From: Ornithinimicrobium cryptoxanthini
GTDB lineage: Bacteria; Actinomycetota; Actinomycetes; Actinomycetales; Dermatophilaceae
DNA: 64,000 nucleotides
Assembly (NCBI RefSeq): GCF_023923205.1
Contig: NZ_CP099490.1
Coordinates: forward strand, 1,302,001 to 1,366,000
Reading direction: 5' to 3'
The notes under the pieces were generated by a model, which ran no database searches, was not told the origin of the DNA, and saw nothing but the letters and a program-made list of their open reading frames with translations. Positions 55,399-64,000 of this stretch are shown piece by piece (within the stretch, counting starts at the first letter, position 1; each line of letters starts with the position of its first letter). The translations under genes were made by a program, and so were the position numbers.

Positions 55399-57390
55399 TC
55401 AGACCTCGAAGGAGCCTTCCTCGAGGCGTTCCTTCATGGTGCCCAGGAAGCGGGCCGCGTCGGCGCCGTCCACGATCCGGTGGTCATAGGTCAGCGCCAG
55501 GTAGACCATGGAGCGGATCGCGATGGTCTCGCCGCCGTCCTCGTCCACCACGACGACCGGACGCTTGACGACCGACCCGGTGCCGAGGATGGCCACCTGC
55601 GGCTGGTTGATGATCGGCGTGTCGAACAGCGCACCACGGCTGCCGGTGTTGGTGATGGTGAAGGTGCCACCACCCAGCTCGTCCGGCAGCACCTTGTTGG
55701 TGCGCGTCCGCTCGGCCAGGTCAGCGACCTTGCGGCTGATGCCGGCGATGTTGAGGTCGCCGGCGTCCTTGATGACCGGGACAATCAGGCCCTTCTCCGT
55801 GTCGACCGCGATGCCGACGTTCTCGGTCGGGTGATAGATGACCGACTCGTCCTCCACGCTGGCGTTGACGTTGGGGTGGACCTTGAGCGCCTCGACAGCG
55901 GCCAGGACGAAGAACGGCATGAACGAGAGCTTGACGCCCTCGCGGGCGAGGAAGTCTTCCTTGCTCTTGTTGCGGAGCCGGGCCACCTTGGTCAGGTCGA
56001 CCTCGATCACCGTCGTCAGCTGGGCACTGGTCTGCAGTGACTCGACCATCCGCTTGGCGATGAGCTTGCGCAGACGCGTCATCTTTTCGGTGGTGCCCCG
56101 CTTCGGGGACGCCTCCGTTGCGCGGGCCGGAGTGCCGGAGGACGCGGCCGGAGCCTGCGTGGCCGGGGCCGACGCGGCCGGAGCCTGTTCGGCAGCCGGA
56201 GCGGGGGCGGAGGCGGCGGTCTTGGCCGACTCCTCCGCCTGGCGTGCGGCGTCGAGGACGTCCTGCTTGCGGATCCGCCCGCCGACCCCGGTGCCGGACA
56301 GCGTGTTGAGGTCGACCTTGTGCTGGGCCGCGAGCTTGCGCACCAACGGGGTCACATAGGCGCTGACGTCACCACCGCTCTGTGACGGCGTGCCGACACC
56401 GGTGGCCACGTTGGGAGCATCGCCGGACGGCGGCGCAGCCTTGGCGTCACCGGAGTCCTTGGCCGCAGACTCCTCGGCCGCCTTGTCGTGCAGCTCGGCG
56501 TCCTCGGCCAGGTCCGGGGTGTCCTCGGTCGCGCCCTGCTGCTCCTCCTCGGCTGCCTTCTCGTCCTTGGCGGGCTCCTCCTTGGCGGGTTCGTCCTTCG
56601 CAGGCTCCTCGGCTGGCTCTTCCTTGGCGGGCTCCTCGGCAGCCGGGGCGGACTCGCTGGAGCCACCGCCCGAGCCGCCGACGACCGCCAGGTCGCCACC
56701 GACCTCGACGGTCTCGTCCTCCTGGGCCAGGATCTTGGTCAGCACCCCGGCCACGGGGGAGGGGATCTCGGTGTCGACCTTGTCGGTCGAGACCTCCAGC
56801 AGGGGCTCGTCGACCTCGACGCTGTCGCCCTCGGCCTTGAGCCAACGGGTCACGGTGCCCTCGGTGACGGACTCGCCGAGCGCGGGCATCGTCACGGTCT
56901 CGCCCTCGCCACCGGAGTCGCCGCCACCGCTGTCACTGCTGCCAGAGTCACTGCTGCCAGAGTCACTGCTCTGGGCAGGCTCCTCGGCGGGCTCGTCTGT
57001 AGTCTCTTCCTTGGCAGGCTCCTCGGCAGCCGGCTCCTCTGCGGGCTCTTCCTTGGCCGGCTCTTCCGCGGACTCTTCCTTAGCAGGCTCCTCGGCTGGC
57101 TCCTCAGAAGCCTCCTCAGAAGCGCCGCCGTCGTCGGAGCCGCCGCTGTCGGAGCCGTCACCGATCACGGCAAGGTCCCCACCGACCTCGACGGTGTCGT
57201 CCTCCTCGGCAAGGATCTCCTGCAGCACGCCGGCGACCGGCGAGGGGATCTCCGTGTCGACCTTGTCGGTCGACACCTCCAGCAGGGGCTCGTCGACCTC
57301 GACGGTGTCACCCACGTTCTTGAGCCAACGGGTCACGGTGCCCTCGGTGACGGACTCACCCAGGGCTGGCATGGTCACGCGTTCAGACAT
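55399..57390 (-). CDS. sucB: Dihydrolipoamide acyltransferase (E2) with two lipoyl domains
   Basis: 663 aa. Lipoyl domains at about 1-75 and 168-242, each with [16 protein letters not shown] (the first lipoyl Lys is 43). Acidic/Ala/Pro-rich linkers follow, then a peripheral-subunit-binding domain ([34 protein letters not shown], about 343-380) and the catalytic domain with [14 protein letters not shown]. In actinobacteria this E2 often serves the pyruvate and 2-oxoglutarate complexes. Linker codons repeat [13 protein letters not shown] units. Confidence 0.94.
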   Translation of the reverse strand: MSERVTMPALGESVTEGTVTRWLKNVGDTVEVDEPLLEVSTDKVDTEIPSPVAGVLQEILAEEDDTVEVGGDLAVIGDGSDSGGSDDGGASEEASEEPAEEPAKEESAEEPAKEEPAEEPAAEEPAKEETTDEPAEEPAQSSDSGSSDSGSSDSGGGDSGGEGETVTMPALGESVTEGTVTRWLKAEGDSVEVDEPLLEVSTDKVDTEIPSPVAGVLTKILAQEDETVEVGGDLAVVGGSGGGSSESAPAAEEPAKEEPAEEPAKDEPAKEEPAKDEKAAEEEQQGATEDTPDLAEDAELHDKAAEESAAKDSGDAKAAPPSGDAPNVATGVGTPSQSGGDVSAYVTPLVRKLAAQHKVDLNTLSGTGVGGRIRKQDVLDAARQAEESAKTAASAPAPAAEQAPAASAPATQAPAASSGTPARATEASPKRGTTEKMTRLRKLIAKRMVESLQTSAQLTTVIEVDLTKVARLRNKSKEDFLAREGVKLSFMPFFVLAAVEALKVHPNVNASVEDESVIYHPTENVGIAVDTEKGLIVPVIKDAGDLNIAGISRKVADLAERTRTNKVLPDELGGGTFTITNTGSRGALFDTPIINQPQVAILGTGSVVKRPVVVVDEDGGETIAIRSMVYLALTYDHRIVDGADAARFLGTMKERLEEGSFEV

Positions 57391-57461
57391 TCGACGTCTC
57401 CTCGTCCGGGGCTTTGCAGTCTACGGATCTTCCCACCATCTGGCAGGACGTGTGTGGGAAC

Positions 57462-58847
57462 TCAGGCATGAGCGTGCAACGGCTTGCCCGCCAGAGCGAG
57501 GTGAGCCTCGCCCAGCGCCTCGTTCTGGGTGGGGTGTGCGTGGATCAACTGCGCCACATCATCCGGCAGTGCCTCCCAGTTGTAGATCAGTTGGGCCTCG
57601 CCCACCTGCTCACCCATCCTGGCACCCACCATATGGACGCCGACCACCGCACCGCCGTCGGCCCTGACCAGCTTCACGAAGCCGGCGGTCCCCAGGATCT
57701 GGGACTTGCCGTTGCCGCCCAGGTTGTATTCATAGGTGGTCACCTCGGAGAACTTCTCGCGGGCCTGCGCCTCGGTGAGGCCGACCGAGGCGATCTCGGG
57801 GTCGCAGTAGGTCACGCGCGGGATGCCGGCCTCATCGATCGGGGTGGGCTCCAGCCCGGCGATCTGCTCGGCGACGAAGATGCCCTGGGCAAACCCGCGG
57901 TGCGCGAGCTGGAGGCCGGGGACGATGTCTCCCACGGCATACAGACCATCCACGCCGGTCCGGCACCGCTCGTCGGTCGTGACGAAGCCGCGGTCCAGCG
58001 TGACACCGGCCTCCTCATAGCCCAGGCCGTCGGTGACGGGGCCACGGCCGACAGCCACGAGGAGCAGGTCGGCCTCGATCGGGTCGCCGGACTCGAGGGA
58101 GACCTGCACGCCGTTGTCGTCCTGGGTCGCGCCGGTGAACTTCACGCCGGTCTTGACGGTGATCTTGCGCTTCTTGAAGCCGCGCTCCAGCGTCTTGGAG
58201 ACCGCCTCGTCCTCGGCGGCGACCAGCCGGGGCAGCGCCTCCACGACGGTGACGGCGGCGCCGAACGAGGCGAATATCGAGGCGAACTCCACCCCGATCA
58301 CGCCCCCGCCCAGGACCACGACGCGCTCGGGGAGCTCGGCCAGGGTCATCGCCTGGTCGCTGGTCATGATGCGGCCGCCGATCTCCAGACCGGGGATGGA
58401 GCGGGCATAGGAGCCGGTCGCCAGGACAACATTCTTGCCGGTGAGGATGCGCTCCCCGACCGTCACCTGACCGGGGGCGGACAGCGTCCCGTGCCCCTCG
58501 ACATACTCGATGGTGGCCGAGCTGACCAGGCCCTGCAGACCCTTGTGGAGCCGGCCGATGACCCCGTCCTTGTAGGCTTGGACCTTGGCGATGTCGATCG
58601 AGTCGAGGGTGGCGTTGACGCCGAACTTCGCGCTGGCTCGGGTGGAGTCGGCGACCTCGGCGGCGTGCAGCAGTGCCTTGGTCGGGATGCAGCCGCGGTG
58701 CAGGCAGGTGCCGCCGAGCTTGTCCTTCTCGACGAGGGCGACGCTCAGGCCCAGCTGGGCCGCTCGCAGCGCACAGGAGTAGCCACCGCTGCCACCCCCG
58801 AGGATCACGACGTCGAAGGTGTCTGCGGCAGGTGCGGTGTCAGCCAT
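57462..58847 (-). CDS. lpdA: Dihydrolipoyl dehydrogenase (E3)
   Basis: 461 aa. FAD motif VVILGGGSGGYSCALRAA; redox disulfide Cys48-Cys53 in GTCLHRGC; NAD motif VVLGGGVIGVEFASI; FAD-binding YAVGDIVPG; catalytic His-Glu in HAHPTQNEALGEAHL at the C-terminus. It reoxidises lipoamide for SucB. It lies 71 bp upstream of sucB in a likely operon. Confidence 0.97.
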   Translation of the reverse strand: MADTAPAADTFDVVILGGGSGGYSCALRAAQLGLSVALVEKDKLGGTCLHRGCIPTKALLHAAEVADSTRASAKFGVNATLDSIDIAKVQAYKDGVIGRLHKGLQGLVSSATIEYVEGHGTLSAPGQVTVGERILTGKNVVLATGSYARSIPGLEIGGRIMTSDQAMTLAELPERVVVLGGGVIGVEFASIFASFGAAVTVVEALPRLVAAEDEAVSKTLERGFKKRKITVKTGVKFTGATQDDNGVQVSLESGDPIEADLLLVAVGRGPVTDGLGYEEAGVTLDRGFVTTDERCRTGVDGLYAVGDIVPGLQLAHRGFAQGIFVAEQIAGLEPTPIDEAGIPRVTYCDPEIASVGLTEAQAREKFSEVTTYEYNLGGNGKSQILGTAGFVKLVRADGGAVVGVHMVGARMGEQVGEAQLIYNWEALPDDVAQLIHAHPTQNEALGEAHLALAGKPLHAHA

Positions 58848-58903
58848 ATGAGCATCTTGTCAAAGACTTGGAGTGTCGACCACCGAGGGTAAGGTTCCTT
58901 CCC

Positions 58904-59254
58904 ATGGCGTGGTGGAGACGGCGCGGGAGCCAGGTGAGCAAGTCCAGCGACCGCGGGGAGCGAGGGCGGACCGACGGTCCGGCAATGGCGATCGACCACA
59001 AGGCGGTCCGGACCCATTTTGAGGGCTGGATCGCGAGCCACAAGGGGGTCGAGGCCTATGTCGAGCCGGCGACCAATGTGAGCACCACGACGCTGATCCT
59101 GATCGCGACCGACGGTGAGTGGACCCGTCGTGCGGTGGGCACCCCCAAGGCCGGCTTCCAGCTGGGTCGGTTGCTGCAGATCCCGGTGTATGACGTGAAC
59201 CAGACCGGCTATCCCTCCCGGATGAGGGAGTGGAACCGGCGTCACAAGAAGTAG
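58904..59254 (+). CDS. Conserved hypothetical protein, 116 aa
   Basis: Start ATG 58904. Basic N-terminus (MAWWRRRGSQVSKSSDRGERGRTD), then a compact domain (AIDHKAVRTHFEGWIASHKGVEAYVEPATNVSTTTLILIATDGEWTRRAVGTPKAGFQLGRLLQIPVYDVNQTGYP) seen in many actinobacteria between lpdA and pepA. Sometimes annotated as an oxidoreductase without evidence. It is divergent from lpdA. Confidence 0.82.
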   Translation: MAWWRRRGSQVSKSSDRGERGRTDGPAMAIDHKAVRTHFEGWIASHKGVEAYVEPATNVSTTTLILIATDGEWTRRAVGTPKAGFQLGRLLQIPVYDVNQTGYPSRMREWNRRHKK

Positions 59255-59341
59255 GTGGGTCGTGACCCGGCGCTAAACGTGTCGTGGTGCGGGCGCCGGG
59301 CATGGGAGGCTGGCCGCACAGACCGATCACGGGAGGTGGCC

Positions 59342-59554
59342 ATGACGCAGGACAAGCAGTCGAAGGACCAGGAGGGCGCCAACGCGCACGTCGAGGACGA
59401 CGTGAAGCGGAAGTTCCGTGAGGCCCTGGACAAGAAGCACTCCCACACCGGCAAGGACGTCTCGGACAACACCGAGCACGGCAAGGTTGCCGGGGCCCGG
59501 GGCGCCAAGACCTCGGGCGCGCAGCAGATGTTCCGCCGCAAGAGCGGCGGCTGA
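59342..59554 (+). CDS. DUF5302-family small protein
   Basis: 70 aa from ATG 59342 (GGGAGG upstream). Highly charged: DDVKRKFREALDKKHSHTGKDVSDNTEHGKVAGARGAK. It matches the DUF5302 pattern; probably disordered and unknown in function. Confidence 0.85.
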   Translation: MTQDKQSKDQEGANAHVEDDVKRKFREALDKKHSHTGKDVSDNTEHGKVAGARGAKTSGAQQMFRRKSGG

Positions 59555-59584
59555 GGCGGCCCCCGGCCAGCTCAGCGCACGACG

Positions 59585-59613
59585 ATGCCCCGGACCTGCC
59601 TGGTCCGGGGCAT
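59585..59613 (+). terminator. Terminator between the DUF5302 gene and pepA
   Basis: ATGCCCCGGACC (59585-59596) pairs perfectly with GGTCCGGGGCAT (59602-59613), 5-base loop, followed by TGTTATGTCT. It can serve both converging genes. Confidence 0.85.
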
Positions 59614-59662
59614 TGTTATGTCTCTGGGGGAGGCTCCCTCAGCGGCATGCCGCAGGTCTTGC

Positions 59663-61165
59663 TCAGGCGTAGGACTGAGCGAGCGCGATCAGCGCCCGCA
59701 CTCCCGAGCCGGTGCCACCGGTCGGGGTGTAGCCCCAGGCCGACTTCTCGTTGAAGGCCGGGCCGGCGATGTCGATGTGCGACCACTTGTTCGCCGCGCC
59801 GGACTCGTCCTTGCCGACGAACTCCTCCAGGAACTTGGCGGCGACCATCATGCCGCCAGCACGCTCGCCGGTGTGCTTGAGGTCGGCGACGGGGGAGTCC
59901 ATGGTGGCGCGGATCTCCTCGGGCAGCGGCATGGCCCAGGCCGCCTCACCCGCGCCGACGGCGGCGTTAGTGACCCGCTCGCGCAGCTCCTCGTCGTTGC
60001 CCATGACGGCCATGGTCCGGTCGCCCAGGGCGATGACGGCGGCGCCGGTCAGCGTCGCGATGTCCACGATCGCGTCCGGGTTCTGCTCGGCGGCCAGCGC
60101 GATGCCGTCGGCCATCACCAGGCGTCCCTCGGCGTCGGTGTTGATGATCTCTACGGTCCGGCCCCCGCGCATGGTGACGATGTCACCGGGGCGCTGAGCC
60201 AGGTCACCGGTCATGTTCTCGGCCAGGCAGAGATAGCCGGTGACCGCCACCGGCACCTTCAGCTCGGCCAGGGCCAGCACCGAGGCGGCGACCGCGGCGG
60301 CGCCGGCCATGTCGCACTTCATGGTGATCATGGACCCGCCCGGCTTGATGCACAGACCACCGGAGTCAAAGGTGATGCCCTTGCCGACGAACGCCAGGTG
60401 CGCCTTGGCGCGGGCCGGGCGATAGGTCATCACGACCATGCGCGGCGGACGCCCCGAACCCTGGCCGACACCGAGGATGCCACCGCAGCCCTCCGCCGCG
60501 AGCTTGTCGGCGTCCCACACCTCGAGGCTGACCTTGCTGCCGCCCGCGCGCTTGCTGACCGAGTGGGCGAAGCTCTCCGGGAAGAGCACGTTCGGCGGGG
60601 TGTTGACGAGGTCGCGCGCATAGCGGACGGCGTCGGCGACGACGGTCGCGCGCCCGACGATGTCCTCCTTGTGCCGGCCCTTGAGGTGCAGCTGGGCCTT
60701 GGCCAGCGGAGCCTTCGCCTTGGCCGACTTGCCCTCGCCGAGGAAGGTCTGGAAGGCATAGCTGCCCAGCAGGATGCCCTCGGCGATCGCGGAGGCGTGC
60801 TCCGCGCCGGCGCTGCCCAGCGCGAAGACCGCGCTGTCCTTGCCCTCGAGCGCACGCACGCCGGCGCCCGCGGCGCGGCGATAACGCTCGCCGGCGTCCG
60901 GCACGGTCGCCGACGGCTTGCCGGTCCCGACGACCACAACCACCTTGGCGCCGACTCCCGGGACGGCGGCGAACTTGGCCACCTCGTTGGCCTTGCCGGT
61001 GGCCCCGGTGGCGGTCAGGCTCTCGGTCAGGTGGGCGAGCGTGCCCTTGGGCAGGTCGGTGCCCTCGGCCAGCACGGCACCGTCCTCGCCCGCGGTGGAG
61101 GCCAGCACGAGCGCGTCGACCTTGGCGCTCGCAATCTTGCTGTCGGTCAGGGTCAGAGTGGTCAT
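59663..61165 (-). CDS. pepA: Leucyl aminopeptidase
   Basis: 500 aa from ATG 61165. M17 family, two metal ions. [21 protein letters not shown] and the signature [13 protein letters not shown] give the metal ligands and catalytic Lys/Arg. It removes N-terminal residues, mainly Leu, from peptides in the cytoplasm. Divergent from gcvT. Confidence 0.96.
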   Translation of the reverse strand: MTTLTLTDSKIASAKVDALVLASTAGEDGAVLAEGTDLPKGTLAHLTESLTATGATGKANEVAKFAAVPGVGAKVVVVVGTGKPSATVPDAGERYRRAAGAGVRALEGKDSAVFALGSAGAEHASAIAEGILLGSYAFQTFLGEGKSAKAKAPLAKAQLHLKGRHKEDIVGRATVVADAVRYARDLVNTPPNVLFPESFAHSVSKRAGGSKVSLEVWDADKLAAEGCGGILGVGQGSGRPPRMVVMTYRPARAKAHLAFVGKGITFDSGGLCIKPGGSMITMKCDMAGAAAVAASVLALAELKVPVAVTGYLCLAENMTGDLAQRPGDIVTMRGGRTVEIINTDAEGRLVMADGIALAAEQNPDAIVDIATLTGAAVIALGDRTMAVMGNDEELRERVTNAAVGAGEAAWAMPLPEEIRATMDSPVADLKHTGERAGGMMVAAKFLEEFVGKDESGAANKWSHIDIAGPAFNEKSAWGYTPTGGTGSGVRALIALAQSYA

Positions 61166-61233
61166 CGTCGTCCATTCGGGTCGGTGGTCAGTGCTATGGG
61201 GCCGCATTGAGCCTAACTGCCAGGAGGGCTAGC

Positions 61234-62346
61234 GTGTCGCTCATGCCCGCAGACGAAGAGAAGACCTCCCCCGTCCACGACCGCCACATCGCCCTCGGGG
61301 CCAAGATGGCGGACTTCAGCGGATGGCAGATGCCCATCGAGTATGCCGGGGTGAAGGCTGAGCACGCGGCCGTCCGGGAACGAGTGGGCATCTTTGACGT
61401 CAGTCACCTGGGCAAGGCGCTGGTGAAGGGGGTTGGCGCGAAGGAGTTCGTCAACCGCTGCTTCACCAACGACCTCAACCGGATCGAGCCGGGCAAAGCG
61501 CAATACACCATGTGCTGCAACGAGCGCGGCGGCGTGGTCGACGACCTGATCGCCTATCTGAAGTCGGACGAGGAGATCTTCCTGATCCCCAACGCGGCCA
61601 ACAACGCCGAGGTGGTGGCGATGCTCACCGAGGCCGCGCCCGAGGGGATCGAGGTCATCAACCAGCACACGGCATACGGCGTCATCGCTGTCCAGGGGAC
61701 CAAGAGCGACGAGGTGCTCACCGCGCTGGGTCTGCCGGTCGGTCACGACTATATGACGTTCGTGGAGGCGACCTGGGAGGGCCAGCCGGTGATCGTCTGC
61801 CGCACGGGCTACACGGGGGAGCGCGGCTATGAGCTGCTGCCGCAGTGGGACCAGACCGGTGCCCTGTGGGACGCCCTGATTGTTGCCGTGGAGGAGCAGG
61901 GCGGGCTGCCGGCCGGTCTGGGCGCTCGCGACACCCTGCGCACCGAGATGGGCTATGCCCTGCACGGCAACGAGCTCTCGGCCGACCTGACGCCGATCAT
62001 GGCGCGCGCCGGTTGGGCGGTGGGGTGGAAGAAGGAGTCCTTCTGGGGCAAGGAGGCGCTCGAGGCCGAGAAGGAGGCCAAGAACACCCGCATCTCCTGG
62101 GGGCTGGATGTCACCGGCCGCGGCATCCCGCGCGCGCAGTGCGACGTGAAGGACGCCTCCGGCACCGTGATCGGCACGGTCACCTCGGGCACGTTCTCGC
62201 CGACGCTGAGCAAGGGCATCGCGCTGGCGCTGCTGGACCGCGGCGCCGCCGAGGGCGACGAGGTCGTCATCGACGTGCGCGGTCGCGACGTCGCCGCTGT
62301 GGTCAAGAAGCCGCCGTTCGTCGAGGTCGGCGTCCGCGAGTCCTGA
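61234..62346 (+). CDS. gcvT: Aminomethyltransferase (T protein) of the glycine cleavage system
   Basis: 370 aa from GTG 61234 (AGGAGG six bases upstream; ATG 61243 is an alternative). T protein moves the methylene group to THF. Motifs: [55 protein letters not shown] and the C-terminal barrel [21 protein letters not shown]. The H and P proteins are not in the window. No glycine riboswitch is visible in the 68-bp upstream gap. Confidence 0.96.
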   Translation: MSLMPADEEKTSPVHDRHIALGAKMADFSGWQMPIEYAGVKAEHAAVRERVGIFDVSHLGKALVKGVGAKEFVNRCFTNDLNRIEPGKAQYTMCCNERGGVVDDLIAYLKSDEEIFLIPNAANNAEVVAMLTEAAPEGIEVINQHTAYGVIAVQGTKSDEVLTALGLPVGHDYMTFVEATWEGQPVIVCRTGYTGERGYELLPQWDQTGALWDALIVAVEEQGGLPAGLGARDTLRTEMGYALHGNELSADLTPIMARAGWAVGWKKESFWGKEALEAEKEAKNTRISWGLDVTGRGIPRAQCDVKDASGTVIGTVTSGTFSPTLSKGIALALLDRGAAEGDEVVIDVRGRDVAAVVKKPPFVEVGVRES

Positions 62347-62411
62347 GCCGCCGCTCACGACCCCGCGGGCGCCCTCTAGCAATGGGCCTGGCACAGTGCC
62401 ACGCTGGGACG

Positions 62412-63731
62412 ATGACTGACCCACCGTCTGCGCTGACTGCCCAGGAGTTCCAGCTGTCCGGTGGCGTCGACGACTGGCGGGTGCTGGGCGGCGGCGCCGT
62501 CGCGTGGTTCGATGCCCCGTCGCACCGGGCGGGGGCCGACCTGATGGGCGCGATCACTGAGCTGGCTGGGGGTCGGGACGCCCTCGCGCCGCACCTGGAT
62601 CTGCGTGCACGCGGCCTGAGAGTCCGGATCCCGGCGTCGCCCGATGGCCTTGACACGGCCGATGTGGTGCTGGCCAGGTCGATCTCCGAGGCAGCGCGTG
62701 AGCGCGGGCTGAGTGCCGACCCGGCCCACCTCCAGGACGTGCACCTGACCATCGATGCACTGCACGCTGAGGAGGTGCTGCCCTTCTGGCAGGCGGCGCT
62801 CGGATATGAGAGACGCGCACCGGACGACCTCGTCGACCCGCTGCGTCGTCAGCCGCCGATCTGGTTCCAGCAGCAGGACGCGCCGCGGCCCCTGCGCAAC
62901 CGGATCCACGTCGACGCGGTCAGCACCCAGCCGACGGCATTCGCAGCGCTCGCCGCAGTCCAGAGCCAGGGAGCCAGCTCCGTCGCGGAGCACGGCTACT
63001 ACGCGACCGTCGCGGACGCCGAGGGCAACGAGGTGGATCTGCTGCCGCTGCCGGAGGAGGCCGACCGGTGGGGTGGTGCGGAGACCGAGGACTGGCGCCT
63101 CGTGTTTGCGGGGCTCGCCTGCTATCCCACGTCCGCCCCGCGACAAGGCGCGGAGCTGGCCGCAGTCGTGGCGGCCCTGGCCGACGACGCAGGGTTGCCC
63201 CTCGGCATCGATCTGCGCCCCGGCCTCGTGACGATCGCCACCGGCAAGGACGACTGGGAGGTGGAAGAGGGTTATCAGCCGCTGGCGGCCCGGGTGCAGG
63301 AGGCTGCCCATGCGATGGGCCTCGCGGCCGACGTCCGGCTGCCGCGCTTCCTCCAGGTCGTCATCGACGCCGTCGACATCCGCGCGGTCCGTGAGTTCTG
63401 GCGGGTGGTCCTGGGTTACGAGGAGGATCCGCGCGCCGACGTCACCGACATCGTCGACCCCCGGCAGCTGAGCATGCCCTTCGTCTTCCAGAACCTGGAC
63501 AGCACGGACGAGGCCCGGCGGGCGCAACGGAACCGCATCCACATCGACCTGTTCGTGCCCGACGACCAGGCTCGGGCGCGCATCGACGCGGGTCTCGCGG
63601 CGGGGGGCCGGATCGTGTATGACGACGAGGCTCCTGAGTGGTGGACCCTCGCCGATCCGGAGGGCAACGAGGTGGACATCGCAGTCTCCGTCGGACGCGA
63701 GGAGATCTGGCGTGCGGCCGACTCCACCTGA
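62412..63731 (+). CDS. Tandem PCD-like/VOC (glyoxalase) fusion protein
   Basis: 439 aa from ATG 62412. The layout is two repeats: a pterin-4a-carbinolamine dehydratase-like piece (LTAQEFQLSGGVDDWRVLGGGAVAWFDAPS… and RPGLVTIATGKDDWEVEEGYQPLAARVQEAAHAMGL) followed each time by a VOC domain (DVHLTIDALHAEEVLPFWQAALGYER, VDAVSTQPTAF, NEVDLLPLP; and VVIDAVDIRAVREFWRVVLGYEED, NEVDIAVS). A PCD pterin-binding His pair is not evident, so only the fold is claimed. Substrate unknown. Confidence 0.82.
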   Translation: MTDPPSALTAQEFQLSGGVDDWRVLGGGAVAWFDAPSHRAGADLMGAITELAGGRDALAPHLDLRARGLRVRIPASPDGLDTADVVLARSISEAARERGLSADPAHLQDVHLTIDALHAEEVLPFWQAALGYERRAPDDLVDPLRRQPPIWFQQQDAPRPLRNRIHVDAVSTQPTAFAALAAVQSQGASSVAEHGYYATVADAEGNEVDLLPLPEEADRWGGAETEDWRLVFAGLACYPTSAPRQGAELAAVVAALADDAGLPLGIDLRPGLVTIATGKDDWEVEEGYQPLAARVQEAAHAMGLAADVRLPRFLQVVIDAVDIRAVREFWRVVLGYEEDPRADVTDIVDPRQLSMPFVFQNLDSTDEARRAQRNRIHIDLFVPDDQARARIDAGLAAGGRIVYDDEAPEWWTLADPEGNEVDIAVSVGREEIWRAADST

Positions 63732-63770
63732 GGTCAGGTCTCGCGGGGCGAGTGACCAACCCGGGGATGG

Positions 63771-64000
63771 CTACGAGGTGTCCTCCAGCCACGCCCAGAC
63801 GGCGCGGGCGGTGACGTCGGTCAGGGTCTGGGCCGGGCGGCTCAGGGCGGCCTTGGCACCCACGGACCCCACGAGCGACCATGCGCTGGTGAAGCCGAGC
63901 TCATCAGCACCAACTGACTCGACGAGCCCGGCGACCGCGATCACCGGCACCTGGTGACGGGCGGCCAGTGTGGCGAGGGCGACCGGCCCCTTGCCAAAGC
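63771..64000 (-). CDS. Glycerate kinase, C-terminal part (incomplete at window end)
   Basis: About 76 codons, ending at TAG (complement of 63771-63773). FGKGPVALATLAARHQVPVIAVAG and GFTSAWSLV resemble the C-terminal region of glycerate kinase family I, which phosphorylates glycerate. The start is beyond the window, so the assignment rests on this end only. Confidence 0.65.
   Translation of the reverse strand, partial: FGKGPVALATLAARHQVPVIAVAGLVESVGADELGFTSAWSLVGSVGAKAALSRPAQTLTDVTARAVWAWLEDTS

Noticed and set aside
56390..57667. Ser-rich 425-codon plus-strand frame
   Set aside because: Antisense of the low-complexity acidic linkers in sucB, which read as Ser/Ala repeats.
61166..61233. Possible glycine riboswitch upstream of gcvT
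   Set aside because: The 68-bp gap between pepA and gcvT is too short, and no aptamer features are visible.

Overview
The window is GC-rich DNA from an actinobacterium. The rRNA operon, the divIVA/sepF cell-division tail and the codon usage point to Micrococcales, probably near Intrasporangiaceae/Ornithinimicrobiaceae (an inference from remembered 16S signatures; no search was run). Two conserved actinobacterial blocks form the backbone: the distal division cluster (pgeF end, yggS, sepF, yggT, divIVA, dksA-like, lspA, rluD-like, dnaE) and the lipoate/glutamine block (glnA, RDD protein, DUF4191 protein, lipA, lipB, TIGR01777 epimerase, sucB, lpdA, pepA, then gcvT). Accessory genes interrupt both.

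1-5.2 kb is an accessory insert between pgeF and yggS. It holds a winged-helix gene split by an intact IS30-family element, a 424-aa protein of unknown function and a VapBC-type toxin-antitoxin pair with a palindromic operator. The last codons of pgeF and the following bases recur at 4242-4295, so 4.1 kb is bracketed by imperfect 54/55-bp direct repeats that look like an integration or duplication scar.

5.2-22.5 kb: division and envelope genes, a META-domain lipoprotein, one complete rRNA operon (16S-23S-5S, no tRNA in the spacer) and dnaE, which carries a 450-aa LAGLIDADG-type intein just before the YQEQVM motif.

22.6-39 kb: mixed metabolic and accessory genes: hydrolase, DUF808 membrane protein, S9 oligopeptidase, a two-gene GT2-GtrA/GT-C membrane glycosylation pair, cupin, baeRF-like protein, HIT, PEBP, GNAT, SRPBCC-epimerase fusion, MTHFR-like and pentapeptide-DinB fusion. 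It ends in a variable zone with an 18-bp minisatellite, a frameshifted poxB remnant and a phosphotransferase bracketed by 59-bp direct repeats. The 3' end of glnA is duplicated next to it.

39-64 kb: glnA to gcvT. glnA (with a candidate GlnR box) and the lipoate/2-oxoacid dehydrogenase genes are split by accessory units: a secreted CKxGGW-tailed protein and a large GT4 enzyme; a GntR-controlled, possibly leaderless operon; an ABC-2 exporter; and an atypical membrane kinase. LipB and LipA make the lipoyl groups used by SucB, Lpd reoxidises them, and GcvT belongs to the glycine cleavage system, which also depends on lipoate. Several convergent gene pairs are separated by strong, sometimes related, long-stem hairpins.
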